Source: Paguma larvata
Lineage: Eukaryota > Chordata > Mammalia > Carnivora > Viverridae
Assembly (NCBI GenBank): GCA_030068075.1
Contig: JAINVK010000882.1
Location: 310,001 to 374,000 of the forward strand
Length of the DNA: 64,000 bases
Direction of reading: 5' to 3'
Part shown: piece by piece, positions 30,476-41,759 of the stretch
How positions within the stretch are numbered: the first letter of the stretch is position 1
Layout of the letters: each line of letters begins with the position of its first letter
The notes under the pieces: generated by a model
What the model was told of the DNA's origin: nothing
Seen by the model: the letters and a program-made list of their open reading frames with translations, nothing else
Database searches by the model: none
Position numbers and translations under genes: made by a program

Positions 30476-33400
30476 CTGCAATGGAAGTGGAGGCCAGCTC
30501 AGGGCCCTCCCTCCTCCACCTCCCGCCCCCGGCCCGCCCCCGGTGCCCCTCCCGTTCTGCACTTAGAACTTACGCGGCCCTCTGCCCCTGTGCTCGTCCA
30601 GCTCCCTCCCGCCCGGCATCTAAGGAACGGTGGGATCCCCTGGGGGGATCAGCGCCGGAATAAGCCAGTCAAAACCCAGGAGAGTCCCCAAGACTGCTTT
30701 GGGACAGGTGGCACAGACTCCACCAATCCCATTTTGCAGACAGCTTAATCGAGAGGCTCAGAGAGGCAGGGTGAGCAGCTGCCTAAGGTCACAGTGCAGC
30801 CAAAGAGAATCTCTTGCACAGACTGTCTGAGGATGGGCACTAAGGGGGTGAGGATGAGGTCTCCCCGGCATGGAGACATGGAAACCGAGATAATCAGCTC
30901 CCACAGAGGAGGGGGAAGCCTCCCCCTCCCCAACTGCAAACAGCCAGGACTTTTCAGCACTCACCCCAGCACTGCGCTGCCCGCTTTCCTAAAAATCCGT
31001 GCAAGGGCCAGGAACCAGAGGGTTGGTCTGGACCCCTTCCCCATAAGAAAGCCTGCGGGACACGTGGGTCGTGGGGGCTGTCCCCCACCAGGGGAGCAGC
31101 TGAGCGCCCCAGGGGCCAAACCCCACGGCTGGGGGACGGGGGACCAGGGTCCATCAACGTTCCCCTGGGGAGGAAATTCAGATTTGCCGGCGGCAGGCGC
31201 CCACTGGGTGCAGGTGCCGCGGGGCTCCCGGGCTGCGGCTCCCGGGGTGGCGCGGCGGCCCGCCGTTACCGGTGAAGGAGGCGTCGGCGTCGCTGTCCTG
31301 GCCCTCCTCCTGGACGCTGTCCTTGTCGGACTTGGAGCCGCCTCGGGCGCGCTTCATGTGGCGGAAGTACTGGCCCCAGCGCTGCCGGCCGGCGTCCTTC
31401 TTGAGCCTCTTCTCCTTGGCGCGGCGGTTCTGGAACCACACCTGCGGGGGGCGGCGGCGGGCGGGGGGGCGGGGGGAGAGGGTGAGCGGCCGCGCAGCGG
31501 GGGTTGGGGGCGGGGAGGGGGGCCCGAGGCCGGGCGCGGGGCGCTGACCTGCACGACGCGCATGTCCAGGCCGGTCTCGGACGAGAGCTGCTCGCGCACG
31601 TGGCGCGCGGGTTTGGGCGACGTGTTGTAGGCGCTCTTCAGCGTCTCCAGCTGCTTGGCCGTGATGGTCGTGCGCGGCCGCTTGGCCGTGGCCTCCGCCT
31701 CTGCACCGCGAGGGCAGGAGTGAGGCCGGGCGCCTCCGCCACGCCGCGGCTCTCCAGCCCGCCCGGGCGCGGGGACCCCGGGGAAGACGGGGCCGGCGCG
31801 CGTCGGGGCCGGGCCGGGCGGGGGGCGGCTGAGCCGGGAGCCGGGCCGCCAGGAGGAACCCGCGGCCCCAGCCGGCCCGCGCCTCCCACCGCCCCTCCTC
31901 CCGCGTTCCTCTTTGTTCCGAGGCTGCGGGTAGGGCCGGATCCTCACGGTCGAGGGTTTGGGGCGATAATCCACACAATTCAGACCAGCCTCCCTGCGCC
32001 CCCGAGGGAGGAGGCCGCTAGGACCCCAGCCGCTCTGTGAACCGTCCCCACCCGGCTCCAGCCCCAGTCCCCACCGCCAGCCGGGGAAGGCTCTTAAGTT
32101 CGCGCCCCTTCGGCGGGCGCTGGACGTGGGGATCCCTCCGCGCCCGGACGCGCCGGGCCCCAGCCTGGTTTCGCAGGTGGGGATAGGAGGGTGGGTGGAC
32201 CCGCCCACTGACCGCGCTGCTTGGCCGTCTCGTAATCCGCCTTGCACACGAGCCGGCTGTCTTCCATGAGGTAGAACTCGTCTCCCGTGGCCAGCTGTCG
32301 CTTGCACACGACGCAGGCGAAGCAGTGCAGGTGGTACACGAAATCCTGGGCGCGGCGCACCACCTGCGTGGGCGGGATGCCCAGCTGGCACGCGGCGCAC
32401 TTGGTCCCGAATCGCCTGCGGGACGCACAGGGCGCTGCTCAGCGCGGCGTCGGCGGCTCCTTCGCCCCGAGCGGGTCGGAGAGCAGCGAGCCGGCGCCGC
32501 GCCGGGCGGTTCAGGAGGCAAGCTCGCCCGGCCCTGCCCCTAAATCACGGGCCCGGCAGCCTCCGCGGAGCCGCACAGAATACGGAGAAGGGACCGAGCC
32601 GCCCTGGCCCTCGGCGCAGGGTTAGGAGGCTGGATCCGCGGGCCAGGCGCCTTAGACCCCAGAGGCTTGTGCCTGGAAAGCACTCCCTCCCCCCCCCCCC
32701 AGCGTTAAGGACAAAAACAAGACCAGAATTAGGAGAGAGTAAATCCAATCAAGGTCTCCAAACCTGGGTTATCTTTTTGAACGACTGTTTCCATGATTTA
32801 CAAAATTAATTTCCTAGGAAAAATTTAGCTGTGGCTCCAGCTATCGCCTGCCGCTGTGGAGCTGCCCCGGACCCCTGCCCCCGCCCTCCCCCTCCCTACC
32901 GGGGTGACCCGAGAGGCTGATTTGGGGCAGCAGACTTCTCCCCTGTCCTCCACCACACGCCCTGGGCCATACTCACTTGAAGAAGTCGTCCTTGCAGTAG
33001 ACGCTCTCTCCGCGGCTGAAGCAGCGTTCGGCCAGGGGCGCGTGGCAGTCGCTGCACCTCAGACACTTGCTGTGCCAGTGGCGGTCCAGAGCCTTGAGGA
33101 TGAAGCGGTCCAGGATGTGCTGGTCACAGCCGGCACACAGGGGAAGCTCTGCAGACCGAGGAGCCGCCAGGGTCAGGGGTGCCGCCCGGAGAGGGAGCAC
33201 GGAAGTCACCTTCCTGCTCCAGCCCCCGGGGCCCAGGGCTGCCAAGGGACACCCCCTCTCCTGCACACCATCTTCCCCAGCTGGCGCGAGTGGCTGCTTA
33301 GCTCCCTAAGCGTAGCAAGTGTCCGGCAAGTCCAGAGCCGGGCCCACGGTTGGAGTCGGGGGAAACTGGAATAGGTTTAGAAGAGTGCCCTTGACCCGGA

Positions 33401-36400
33401 AGGTGCCCAGGCCATCCTGCTCGGCCAGATCCCGTCGATGGGGAAACGTTCCCCGTCAGCACGAAGGGTGCACGTTGAGCTCGAATGAAAATCCCGCCCG
33501 GGGGGCTCTCTACCGTCACCAGGAAGCGCAGCGTGTGTGGGTCGCGGGGCCGCACCACCCAATCCCTATCATTTTGCACAATTAAATATTATTGCGGCTG
33601 GAGATTCCTTGTTGACGCGTGGCAGGGCCTTGTGGCCCTGTCTGCAGGCACCAAGGCAAAAACTAGTGTCCTCCTTATCTTTGGGAGCCCTGAGGGGTAC
33701 TTAGGCACGGGCTGGACAAATGCATCGTTATCATCAGACTCAGTCATCGATGCCTGACAAGAGTTACTTGGACGCTCGATTCTGCTGCCTGGGACTGTAG
33801 GCCTCTGGGGGAACCAGGCTGGGGGAACTCTGGGGTGGCCTGCGGGAGCTTTGCAGGGTGCTCATGGGGTGAGTCTCCCTGTTGATTTAGAAAAGGTCTT
33901 CCGGAGAGGAGAGAGCCAGCAGCAGGAGCTGGAAGTAGTCCAAACACTGTGCCCACCTCACCGTGCTCTCCCGGCCAGCCGCTGGCCCCTCGGGCTCCAG
34001 ACCCTTGCACAGTGGGCAGGCGGGGAGACCACAGAAGGTCCTCTCGCGTCCCAGGCTGAAAGAACCGATCGGTCTCCCTCCCACCGCGGCGGGGAAACTC
34101 GCAAAGGATGCGATCCCGCGTCGGGCCAAACCGCGGCCCCAGGTGCAGGAACGCGGGGATCCGCGCCGCGTCCCGGGTCTCCCTCGCGCGCGGCCAGGGC
34201 CGCCGACCTAGAACTGCTGGCAGGACGGACCCGCGCCGCGCGGATTCAGCACCGCGGCCCGGACAGCGCCAGGCCGAGTTGCGCCTCCGCCCCCCACCCC
34301 AGCCCCGCGTCCTGCAAAAGCCGCTGCCGCCGCGCCCCTCGCGCTCCCGCCAAACCCTGCGACCCGGGCCTTACGCTGCATGGCGTCTCCAGCCTCGGCG
34401 GGGTCTCCTACCCTCAGCGCCCGCGGGGCCCGGCGGAGCCTCGCGCCGCCCGCCCGCTCCCGGCCAGCTCTCCTGAGCCACCGTGTTCGGAGCCCGCCTC
34501 CCCTCCCTCCCTCTCCCTCCGCCCTCCCACCCCTTCCTCCCAGTCCCTGCGGCCAACCCCTCCCAGGGACCGTCGGAAAAATAAATAAATAAATAAGTAG
34601 GGAACGGATGAGCCCCCCCCCCACCCCCAGCCTGGATGTAACCTGTTTCCCACCTGCTCCATCCCTGCCACTCCCCACCCGGCCAGGCCCGCCTCCGTTT
34701 CCATCCCTTGGTCTCGCGGGCCGGAAGACGTTTGCGGATGACCCTTCTCTGGGAACCAAAGCAGAGGGGAGCGGGGGCAAGGCTGGTGCCACCGGGAAGC
34801 TGGGTCTTTCCTGTAGACGGGTCCTGAGAACCGTCTGAGAGCCGGCTAATGAGCAGGTGCGTGTGGGTGCAGACAGGATCTCCTCCAGGAGCGACCTGCC
34901 AGCGGGCTCCAGCTCGGCCCTGGCCCCTGCCTCTGACTCTCTTCCCCCCGAGAGTGTGTAGGGTCTGGTGGGGTCGGCCTCTCCGGGATCCTCTCCCCCG
35001 TGGTCACTGGGCTGCGCAGTTCTCTCCACCTACTCTCCTGATAAGGGAGAGGGTTTTTCCTAAATCGGTCCGGGGACCTCACGGACTCTCCGGCCTCAGC
35101 AGTGCGGCGCTGCTACCACGCAGCCGACAAGGCAGCTCCAGGGGCCCCGTCGCTAACTCGCTGCTGGGGCCCTTGCACTCACGCCCGCCCCTCTCCCCGG
35201 TCTCCCGCCACCTCCATGGCCAGTCCCGGAAAGGAGCGAAGATCCCCGCGTCTCCCCGGGGCAGCCGCTCAGCCTGGGCACCCACCTCGGCGCAGGTCCT
35301 CTCTCCGCGCCAACAGCGCCAGCAGCAGGTCGCCGCCCGCCGACTCGCGGCCGGGGCCCAGCTCCCCGCGCGCCTCCATGGGACTCGTCTCCTGGCGCCG
35401 CTGGTCTCCCTCCCCGAACTTTCCCGGGGCCCGGCGAGGCCACGGCTTCGGTGGCCCCAGGCTGGTGTCCGAGCTATTCCCCGCGCTGCTGGGCGCCGCG
35501 CCCGCGGGCCGCCCTGGGGCCCGGAGCCTCAGGCCGCGCGGAGGGCGGAGCGGCAGGGGGCGGGGCCGCGGCGCGGGGCGGGGCCGGGGGGGGGTCTCTG
35601 AGACGCGCCCCAGACGTTCCGCTGGCTCTGCGCGCCTTTGCGCGGGGACTCCGGGTGCCCAGGCGCCACCCGAGTGCCCGGCCCGAAGGCGGGGACAGCC
35701 AGGGGAGGAGCTGGGCCAGGGTTACCCGCGGGCGCTTGCCCGGGCCCCGCAGCTCCCTGCCCCGAGCCGCAGGCCGCGGGCCGCTGGCGGAGTCCTGGGC
35801 TCGGGCGTGCACGCGCGCGGGTAGGCTGAGGGTCCGAGGAGGGCGGTCCCGGAAGGAGCAGCGTCCTACAGCCGCTTTTGAGAGCCGGGGCTGGGAGGCT
35901 TGGCGACAACGTCTGGTCAGCAACAACGCGACCGGAGACCCAGTGAGGAAGAGAGTGGTACCCAAAGGCTCTCAGCCACGCCGTCAGGAGCCAGACACCT
36001 CAGACCTCCCAGCTCTGACCAGCTTCTGAGCCCCACCCTGGGAACTGCCACCAGAATGGGCGCAGAGAAGAAGGGCGATTCGCGGCAGGTACACCGGTGT
36101 CCTAGGCCTGGACACACGGCCAAGACTCAGGTCAGAAGGACAGGGCTGGGGAAGTCGGGGGTCCACCCTCCCTTCCCTCCTCGCTCACAGCACCCCAGCT
36201 TGCCAGAATGCAGGTCCCGCACTTCAGTTTCCAACATCCTGTCCCCAGTCCAATAATTAAGACACAGCAGTGTAGGACTATTGCCGCCTGGGGCATGGCG
36301 AGGGCAGGGGCCCCAGGCAGTGCTGGGGAGGAGCGGGGTTTATGCCAGCCTTCAGGTCCCTCCACCTGAGACTGGTAGTGAGTGGGCAGTCTTCACTAGA

Positions 36401-37255
36401 CTCCTTCCTGTGCGCTTTAACAAGGGGGCCAGCCTGGAAGGATGTGAGCAGGACAAATACAGCGCCCTCCCAGATCCCAGCCGACCCGAAGTCTCACGGT
36501 TTTGAGCAAAGGCTCGTATGACACCTGTTACCCAGAGGACAGGGCAAGGGTTCACGAGCTGGGGAGCTGGGTGGGTGCTGGGTGTGCTGAGGTGTCGCCT
36601 GTTGAGTGTCAGCTGCTTGCAGAGGCCTTCCTAGAGGGACCATGTGTGGTTCGAGTGGGGAAGGGGCAGGCAGGCAGCGGGGCCAGGAGGTGGCGGCCCA
36701 CACGCTCAGCATCTGGCCAGCCTGCCAACAATGCCTCCATTATTTCACAACGTCCTTGGCAATCGAGTGGCCCTTAGGGAGGACTGAAGATAGAGCTCAG
36801 GGGTCCCAGTTCTGCACTGTTGGGCGGTTGGGAGGTCCAGGCTGGACTGTGCGGGACAGCTGAGGGGTGTGGAGTCTCTGGAGGAAATTGGGGCCCCTCA
36901 CTCTGCCCTATCCCTTCCCTCCCAGCAGTGCCTGCAGGGACCCTTCTGTTCTCTGGGTGCTCCACAGCAAACCATGGCCCCACTCATGGGTCTGGGCCTC
37001 TGTTCCCATCTCTCATGTGTGCTGCCCCCACTTCCCACTCCTTGGTTTCTCCAGACTTTCTTCCCCTCTCTGCTGTCCCTCCACCTGACTCTGCCGCCTT
37101 TGCCATTCCTCCCCCTGTGGGTCCTCTTGCCCTGGCTGGAGGCTAAGGGGCTCACGGGGGTGCTTACCCCGAGTCCCACCGAAGGTGCAGACGGCAGCGG
37201 CCACGGGGGCCTCGGGCTGGTCTCTGTCTCCATCGAGCTCGGTTTCCAGCAGCAT
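30057..37255 (-). CDS. LHX3: LHX3, LIM homeobox 3 (complete gene, two alternative first exons)
   Basis: LIM-homeodomain transcription factor needed for pituitary cell types and for motor and interneuron identity; acts in the nucleus. Coding exons (minus): 1a 37255-37168 or 1b 35379-35286, then 33148-32977, 32415-32213, 31700-31549, 31441-31270 and 30475-30057. All junctions are GT-AG and in phase. The 1a form gives 401 residues, the 1b form 403, close to the human isoforms (397 and 402). Domains in 1a numbering: LIM1 about 34-84 (zinc ligands starting CAGC), LIM2 about 93-147 (starting CAAC), homeodomain about 159-218 with [12 protein letters not shown], then a Ser/Pro/Gly-rich C-terminal activation region ending in DEVDHAQF. 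No frameshift or premature stop. QSOX2 lies upstream on the same strand. Confidence 0.97.
30476..31269 (-). other. LHX3: LHX3 intron 5
   Basis: 794 nt, donor GTAACG and acceptor TTGCAG. It contains a MIR fragment on the minus strand at about 30715-30800 (GCTGCCTAAGGTCACAGTGC). Confidence 0.8.
30715..30800 (-). mobile_element. MIR fragment in LHX3 intron 5
   Basis: CCCATTTTGCAGACAGCTTA, GGCTCAGAGAGGCAGGGTGA and CTGCCTAAGGTCACAGTGCA match the MIR core read on the minus strand. Confidence 0.75.
31270..31441 (-). CDS. LHX3: LHX3 exon 5
   Basis: 172 nt. It completes homeodomain helix 3 ([15 protein letters not shown]), then [12 protein letters not shown], a basic stretch and an acidic/serine stretch ([19 protein letters not shown]). 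Residues 206-262 in LHX3a numbering. One extra Glu (EEGQ) accounts for part of the length difference from human. Confidence 0.96.
31549..31700 (-). CDS. LHX3: LHX3 exon 4
   Basis: 152 nt. It encodes the first two and a half homeodomain helices: [18 protein letters not shown], then [17 protein letters not shown] and GLDMRVVQ. The intron that follows (107 nt) splits helix 3 between VVQ and VWFQ, the usual place in this family. Confidence 0.97.
32213..32415 (-). CDS. LHX3: LHX3 exon 3
   Basis: 203 nt. It encodes LIM domain 2: ligand pairs C93/C96 (CAAC), then [10 protein letters not shown] and the closing CKAD. Residues 88-154. LIM domains bind LDB1-type cofactors and POU1F1 and restrain DNA binding of the homeodomain. 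Confidence 0.97.
32738..32845. promoter_or_regulatory. Candidate conserved element in LHX3 intron 2
   Basis: AT-rich block in a GC-rich intron: GTAAATCCAATCAAGG, GGTTATCTTTTTGAACG, CATGATTTACAAAATTAATT and GAAAAATTTAGCTG. No repeat signature. Possible intronic enhancer or splicing element; inference. Confidence 0.33.
32977..33148 (-). CDS. LHX3: LHX3 exon 2
   Basis: 172 nt, first exon shared by both isoforms. It encodes LIM domain 1: [21 protein letters not shown] and YCKDDFF. Its first two bases complete a Glu codon with the last G of either exon 1a or 1b, so both first exons are phase-compatible. Residue after that Glu is Leu where human has Ile. Confidence 0.97.
33545..33615. promoter_or_regulatory. 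Candidate conserved element in LHX3 first intron
   Basis: ATCATTTTGCACAATTAAAT followed by ATTATTGCGGC, a short AT-rich block at the left flank of the CpG-rich domain. Inference from composition. Confidence 0.28.
34100..35860. promoter_or_regulatory. CpG-rich block around LHX3 exon 1b
   Basis: A long, very CpG-dense region covering exon 1b and more than 1 kb downstream of it in the first intron, typical of a developmental-gene CpG island. It probably includes the 1b promoter; no TATA box is visible upstream of the 1b ATG. It is interrupted by a small (AAAT)n repeat at 34577-34597 and a C-run near 34613. Confidence 0.65.
35286..35379 (-). CDS. LHX3: LHX3 exon 1b (alternative first exon)
   Basis: 94 coding nt, ATG at 35379-35377, donor GAG|GTGGGT. 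It encodes [20 protein letters not shown] and continues to [13 protein letters not shown], then joins LIM1 at the shared Glu. This is the N terminus known for the human LHX3b isoform, with a couple of substitutions. The LHX3b N terminus is reported to inhibit DNA binding and activation relative to LHX3a. Confidence 0.95.
37168..37255 (-). CDS. LHX3: LHX3 exon 1a (alternative first exon)
   Basis: 88 coding nt, ATG at 37255-37253 in context GGTCGCGATGC, donor CGGG|GTAAGC. It encodes [13 protein letters not shown], then [16 protein letters not shown], clearly the LHX3a N terminus but three residues longer than human. The start is the first in-frame ATG that matches the known isoform. Neighbouring upstream sequence lacks a TATA box. 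Confidence 0.94.
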
Positions 37256-37500
37256 CGCGACCGCCAGGCCAAAGATGAGGCACCAGTGGCCCGGGGCTGC
37301 TCTCCTCCCTCCTTCTCTGTGACCCTGGGAAAAGCTCAGAGCTCCCCAAGGTCCTGGGAGCCTGGGAACCGGGAGCCTGAGTGCACTGTGTGGCCAGGCA
37401 GAGCCTCAGGGCCCGGGCGCTGTCCGCGGTGCTGAAGGAGCAGCAGGGGGGGGCGGGGGGCCGCCCACCTCCCCACTTCCCCGGGCCCTTCGTCCCCCAC
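37256..37500 (-). promoter_or_regulatory. LHX3: Inferred LHX3a 5' UTR and proximal promoter
   Basis: Sequence directly upstream of the 1a start codon. GC-rich, no TATA box seen. The transcription start cannot be placed by eye. Confidence 0.4.
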
Positions 37501-38030
37501 CCCTCCCCACAGTCCTCAAACTCCGCCCACCACCCTGTTCCCCCAGCCAGCCTCCCCACCATCCCACCACCCTAGGTCCATTGTCCTTGTGCCAGCCTCC
37601 CCCTGCCCTGCCCACCTCCCTACCTCCCCACCTCCCTACCTCCCCAGGCCCTTGTCCCCTACCTCCACCCCCACTCTGCCTGCCTTTCCCAGTCCCTCCT
37701 CCTCACTTCCCCTCCTCCCCAGGTCTCTGGTCCCTCCACCAGCTCCTCCTCCCCCACAGATTCTCCTTAGTCACTTCTTCTCCTCAGGCTCCAGGCTGCA
37801 CCCCCCGCCCCTCCCAGGACCTCCGGTCCCTCAGCCAGCCTCATCCCCTCCCCACCTCCCCCCCAGAACCCCCAGTCCCTCAGCCAGCCTCATCCCCTCC
37901 CCGCCTCCCCCCCAGAACCCCCTGTCCCTCAGCCAGCCTCATCCCCTCCCCGCCTCCCCCCCAGAACCCCCAGTCCCTCAGCCAGCCTCATCCCCTCCCC
38001 ACCTTCCCTCCCTTTGCCGGTGCAGGCAGC
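37440..38030. repeat. CT/C-rich low-complexity tract including a minisatellite
   Basis: About 600 bp of strongly strand-asymmetric pyrimidine-rich DNA (CCTCCCCACCTCCC-like words) between the two genes. Its right part is the 49-bp minisatellite listed separately. Confidence 0.75.
37815..38013. repeat. 49-bp minisatellite, four copies
   Basis: TCAGCCAGCCTCATCCCCTC begins at 37831, 37880, 37929 and 37978, exactly 49 bp apart each time. Units differ at only a few positions (CCACCTCC/CCGCCTCC; CCCAGTCC/CCTGTCC). Such near-identical copies suggest a recent or variable array. Confidence 0.92.
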
Positions 38031-39095
38031 TTCTTCTGCTGGCTCTGGCCTGAGCTCCAGGTCAGCCCAGAGGCTTGGGGATTTGAAGTAAGTGGGGTCT
38101 CCCCCCGTGCCCTGCGTGGCAGCATCCAGGACTTGGCAGGCGACCCCTCCAGCCCTGCTGGCCTCCAGCCCAGGCCCCCATGAGTCTCTGGCTCCAGGGG
38201 CGGCTCAACATTCAGCGTTGCTGCTGGCCTGAGGAACCTGCTGCATTCACGTACTTCTTGACCAGCAACTGTCCCCAGATCTCCTGCTGGCAGCCCCCAC
38301 CCCCAGGGCAGCTAAGGAGGAGGGAAACCTGGAGAGCCCCCAACAGAAACTCCTCAGGATTTCAGGGCTGTCAGGGGGCACAAGACAGTGCATCTACACC
38401 AACACCAGCACCACACAGACCGGGAATGTTGGAGTGGCCAGTGCCCGGCCCAGCTGGCACACTGGGGACTGCCCGTGCCCGGCAGGGGTTACCTCCCAGC
38501 TTCCACACGGCCTGGCTGGGAAGGTGAGACCACAGAGACGGCAGCCAGCAGGTCTCATGTGACTGAAGACCCCCCCCCCCCCGCCCAGCAAAAGAAAAGG
38601 TAGAAGCAGGAGAAGAAATCAAAATCGTTCAGCTTCTGAGGCAGCAAACAGGTGTCGGGAGTGCGAGGCCAGGCTGGGGCGCCAGCCCCGGGGAGGCCTA
38701 GAAGCCGGTGGGCTGGCGACCAGGGGAGCCTCGGGGCTCCCTTCTCCCGGGGTTCCTCAGAGGCTCCCTTAACCGGGCGCTGGTGCACTAAGTCCTGCAA
38801 TTCACACGCGTCTCGGCGGCCGTCGCGTCTCATCAATCTGCCTGCGTGACGTGAACGAAAGCTGCTGTCCTGTGGCGGCTCCGGGTCTGGACCAGCCCTG
38901 GGAAGAGGCTCTCTCACTGATCTTCCGGTTTTCAATCCCACCTCACCCTCAGGCTGCCTTCCGAAAAGCCTCTGGTTCAGTACAAGAGGCTCTGGATTTC
39001 AGGTGCCCGGTCCGCAAACTCTGGAAGGGAAGGAGGGCTCCCTTTTGCACCCCGACCTCCTGTCGCTGCTCGAGCGAGCTCACAGTTTCAAAAGA
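38014..39095. other. Rest of LHX3-QSOX2 intergenic spacer
   Basis: No exon or known repeat recognised; includes a run of about 13 C near 38569. Upstream of LHX3a and downstream of the QSOX2 polyadenylation site, so it may hold LHX3a upstream promoter elements. Confidence 0.5.
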
Positions 39096-41211
39096 ATTAC
39101 AATCTTTAAATGTCAGATTTATTTATTTAAAAATCTGCACAGTATATATAGTTCACTTAAATACAAAACGTTCACTTTCCTTGCAGGTAAGAAATTCCAG
39201 ACATTTCCATGTCAATTAGCTTCTTTTTAATCAAAATCCTTCCATTAAAAATAAATACCCATTTAAATTACCGAACTAGTCTATTCATTAGTCTCGATAC
39301 TTACAACTTTAGAAAATAGACCTTAAACCCTGCCTAAAGGTAGTGGCCGGTTCTGCGCAGGCCACATGAGGCGCCCACAAGACACGCGTCTGGGGCCGTC
39401 TTGGCACACCTCCTCTCCCTGACTGCCCGCGACTACTGTAAACCTGTCCCCGCAGGGAGCCACAAACGTGTCCCTCAAATAGTGGTGACCTCGACTGCAA
39501 TACTAGCAGGGACGTTAGAGCCAGCCTTGCCTTCCCAACGGCTTCGTAGAGGTCATGGCCTATGGTGGTGTCCTGCGACCTCATGCCGCTTCGCACCACG
39601 TGAAGAAACGTATTCAGGGGAGGAAAAAATATCCGACGTGAACCAAAAGGTAGTTTAATGACCGGGGCCAGGCATCTCCCCTGGGATTCTGTGTGTCAAT
39701 CTGCCCGATTTTTTCGATGAAAGGAAACAATACAGGGTCTCCAGTAACCCGCACACACTGTGGCTTCTAGGGGCTAAAAAAGGGTCAAACAGAAAGAAAT
39801 CTCTGGCGGCCGCCCAGGCAGGACCCTGCTCTGCCAGCCTTTTAGGCTGCAGAGCCCGCTGCCCCCAGGCCACAGCGCCCGCACAGGTACGGACCCACGG
39901 CCAACTGTCGTCAGTAAGCACAGAGCACACACTCGGCAAAGTGGGAAAGACTATTTACACGCTCCCAGACACGAGAGCACGCAGACATCTGAGTTTGTGA
40001 GACGGACCGACAGTCACAAAGGATCTCAACGAAAATGCATAGTCCGTTTTGTCTGCTGACATCTTCAGAGGCAAACTTACCTCTAAATCATTTGGGTGTT
40101 ACAAATAATGTGTTAAAATCATTAAGTGGTAAAAAAGTCAATCACCAAAACCTGGGGCACCGGGGCCCTGTGCCAGGACCCTTCATAAAACAGCTTCGGG
40201 GAAATGAAATTTGGCCTTAAAGATGCCGGGAAAGCACAGGTGGCCCCTGGGGGCGCCCTCGGGTCCTAACCTCTGGATTCGGCAGCAGGTCCTGCAGGTG
40301 CTGAACCACGTGACACCGAGGATGAGGGGCTCCTCGCAAGTTCCCAAGGACCCCCTGCCCAGAGGAGTGGGTCACCCCACACCCCCTCTCACGCGGGGCT
40401 CTGCCCTCAGTGCCACAGAACGGGCAGTCTGGGGCAGCCCACAGTCACACGGTGCTCTCCTGCCACCGGATTAACAAAGGCACTGCCTCTGCCACCATCC
40501 TGTCCCCAGCCGCCGCTCCACACGGCCTGGCGGGGGGGGGCGGGTTTCCTGCAATACAGCAACACCACGGACCGCCCTCTTTGCCTCCCTCTGCTTCCAG
40601 ACTCTGCGTGTGCGGCAAAAAGCACCTGCAGAGCACGGAGGTGACAGAGAGGTTGTCCCTTGGTTGTGAGTGGCTTGGGCACCACGAAGACGCTCTCCTG
40701 CCTCAGCAGACACGAGCGAATCTCTGAGGACCCGACTGGTTTCGAGAGGCGGCCGGGGGTAGGGTGCGCTGGGGGCCAAGTTCCGGCTCGAGACACTGCC
40801 CGGAGCCTCCCGGTGCGGGGAAGGGCTCGGTTGTGCTCCAAATCCCGAGCCAGGCTTGCAGAACGCAACGTGTGACTAGAAACTCAGGATGAAGGCAGGC
40901 GGGAAGAATTCTGTCCGTTTGGCCTGGACTCCCGCTCCTGTTTTCAGATCTAGAAGAGTAAAAATACAGACGTCTTTTTGCTGTCGGGTCTGTAGAGGCG
41001 TCCAGAGAGGACCCCGGACAGCAGACAGCCCCACGAACGGCGCTCGTCCTCTGCACGAAAACCGTTTGTCAAATGAGGACTTGGGGCCCGAGACGCCATC
41101 TGATGTGAAAGCAGGTCTGGCGTGTTTATAAAATCCCTGATCTTAATTACAAAAGCTGCAGGCGGCGCGGTGGGGCTGTTTCTGAAGGCGCTTCCGTGGT
41201 CTCGCTCGGTT
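39096..41211 (-). other. QSOX2: QSOX2 3' untranslated region
   Basis: From the base after the TAG stop (41214-41212) to beyond the overlapping AATAAA pair at 39118-39127. Its distal part (39.06-39.30 kb) is AT-rich, typical of a 3' UTR end. A variant ATTAAA at 39653-39658 could give a shorter transcript. Confidence 0.7.
39118..39127 (-). terminator. QSOX2: QSOX2 polyadenylation signals (overlapping AATAAA)
   Basis: On the minus strand the sequence AAATAAATAAATC holds two overlapping AATAAA signals. Downstream cleavage would fall near 39090-39110. Confidence 0.7.
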
Positions 41212-41759
41212 CTACACGGACGGGCGGTGATGTCTGACCTTCCATCGCTTGGAGCGCACCCGGAAGAAGAAGTACATCACCATCAGAAACAGGGACGAGG
41301 CCACGTACAGCAGGACGCACAGGCTCATGTCCAGGCTGGAGAAGCCCATCCCGAGGAAGGGCACGGCCGCCTCCGCCTCCCTGCGGGCCTCCGCCCCGCT
41401 CACGCTCTGGAGTCTCCCGTCCGGGCCGAGCGGCGACCCCTCGGACAGGCGGGGTCTGGGAGGCAGCACGCTGGGTGGACGGGGACTCTCGGCACGTTGG
41501 TCTCCCTGAGGCTTCTCCGGGGCAGCGCGGCCTCTCTCGAGCTCCCCGCCCTCGGGCTGGCCGCCTCCTTCGCTGGCGTCTCCCGGGTCCCCGGCGTATG
41601 TGTCCACGAGGTTGCCGGGGCCGTAGTGCTGCTTCAAGAACAGGAGGACCTGGCCCTCGCTCCAGCCGTGCAGGCCCTTCACTTCCTCGTGGCAGGCTGG
41701 GCAGAGGTCCGGGGTGGGCCATGGAACCTTTGGAAACTTGGGGTCCTCACTCAGATGGC
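41212..41759 (-). CDS. QSOX2: QSOX2 exon 12 (last coding exon)
   Basis: 548 nt, acceptor CCCAG before GCCATCTG. It encodes [20 protein letters not shown] with the CPAC motif, [17 protein letters not shown], an acidic/Gly/Pro linker, and the membrane segment starting [20 protein letters not shown] followed by a basic tail ([16 protein letters not shown]) and TAG. The linker is the least conserved part relative to human; the membrane segment is almost identical. Confidence 0.96.

Noticed and set aside
31178..32400. Long minus-strand open frames over LHX3 exons 4-5 and introns
   Set aside because: The LHX3 homeodomain segments are real, but the frames include intron sequence with excellent splice sites; they are not separate genes.
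34208..35860. Many long open frames on both strands around LHX3 exon 1b
   Set aside because: A CpG island has few stop codons by composition; apart from the 31-residue exon 1b, none matches a known protein or has supporting splice context.
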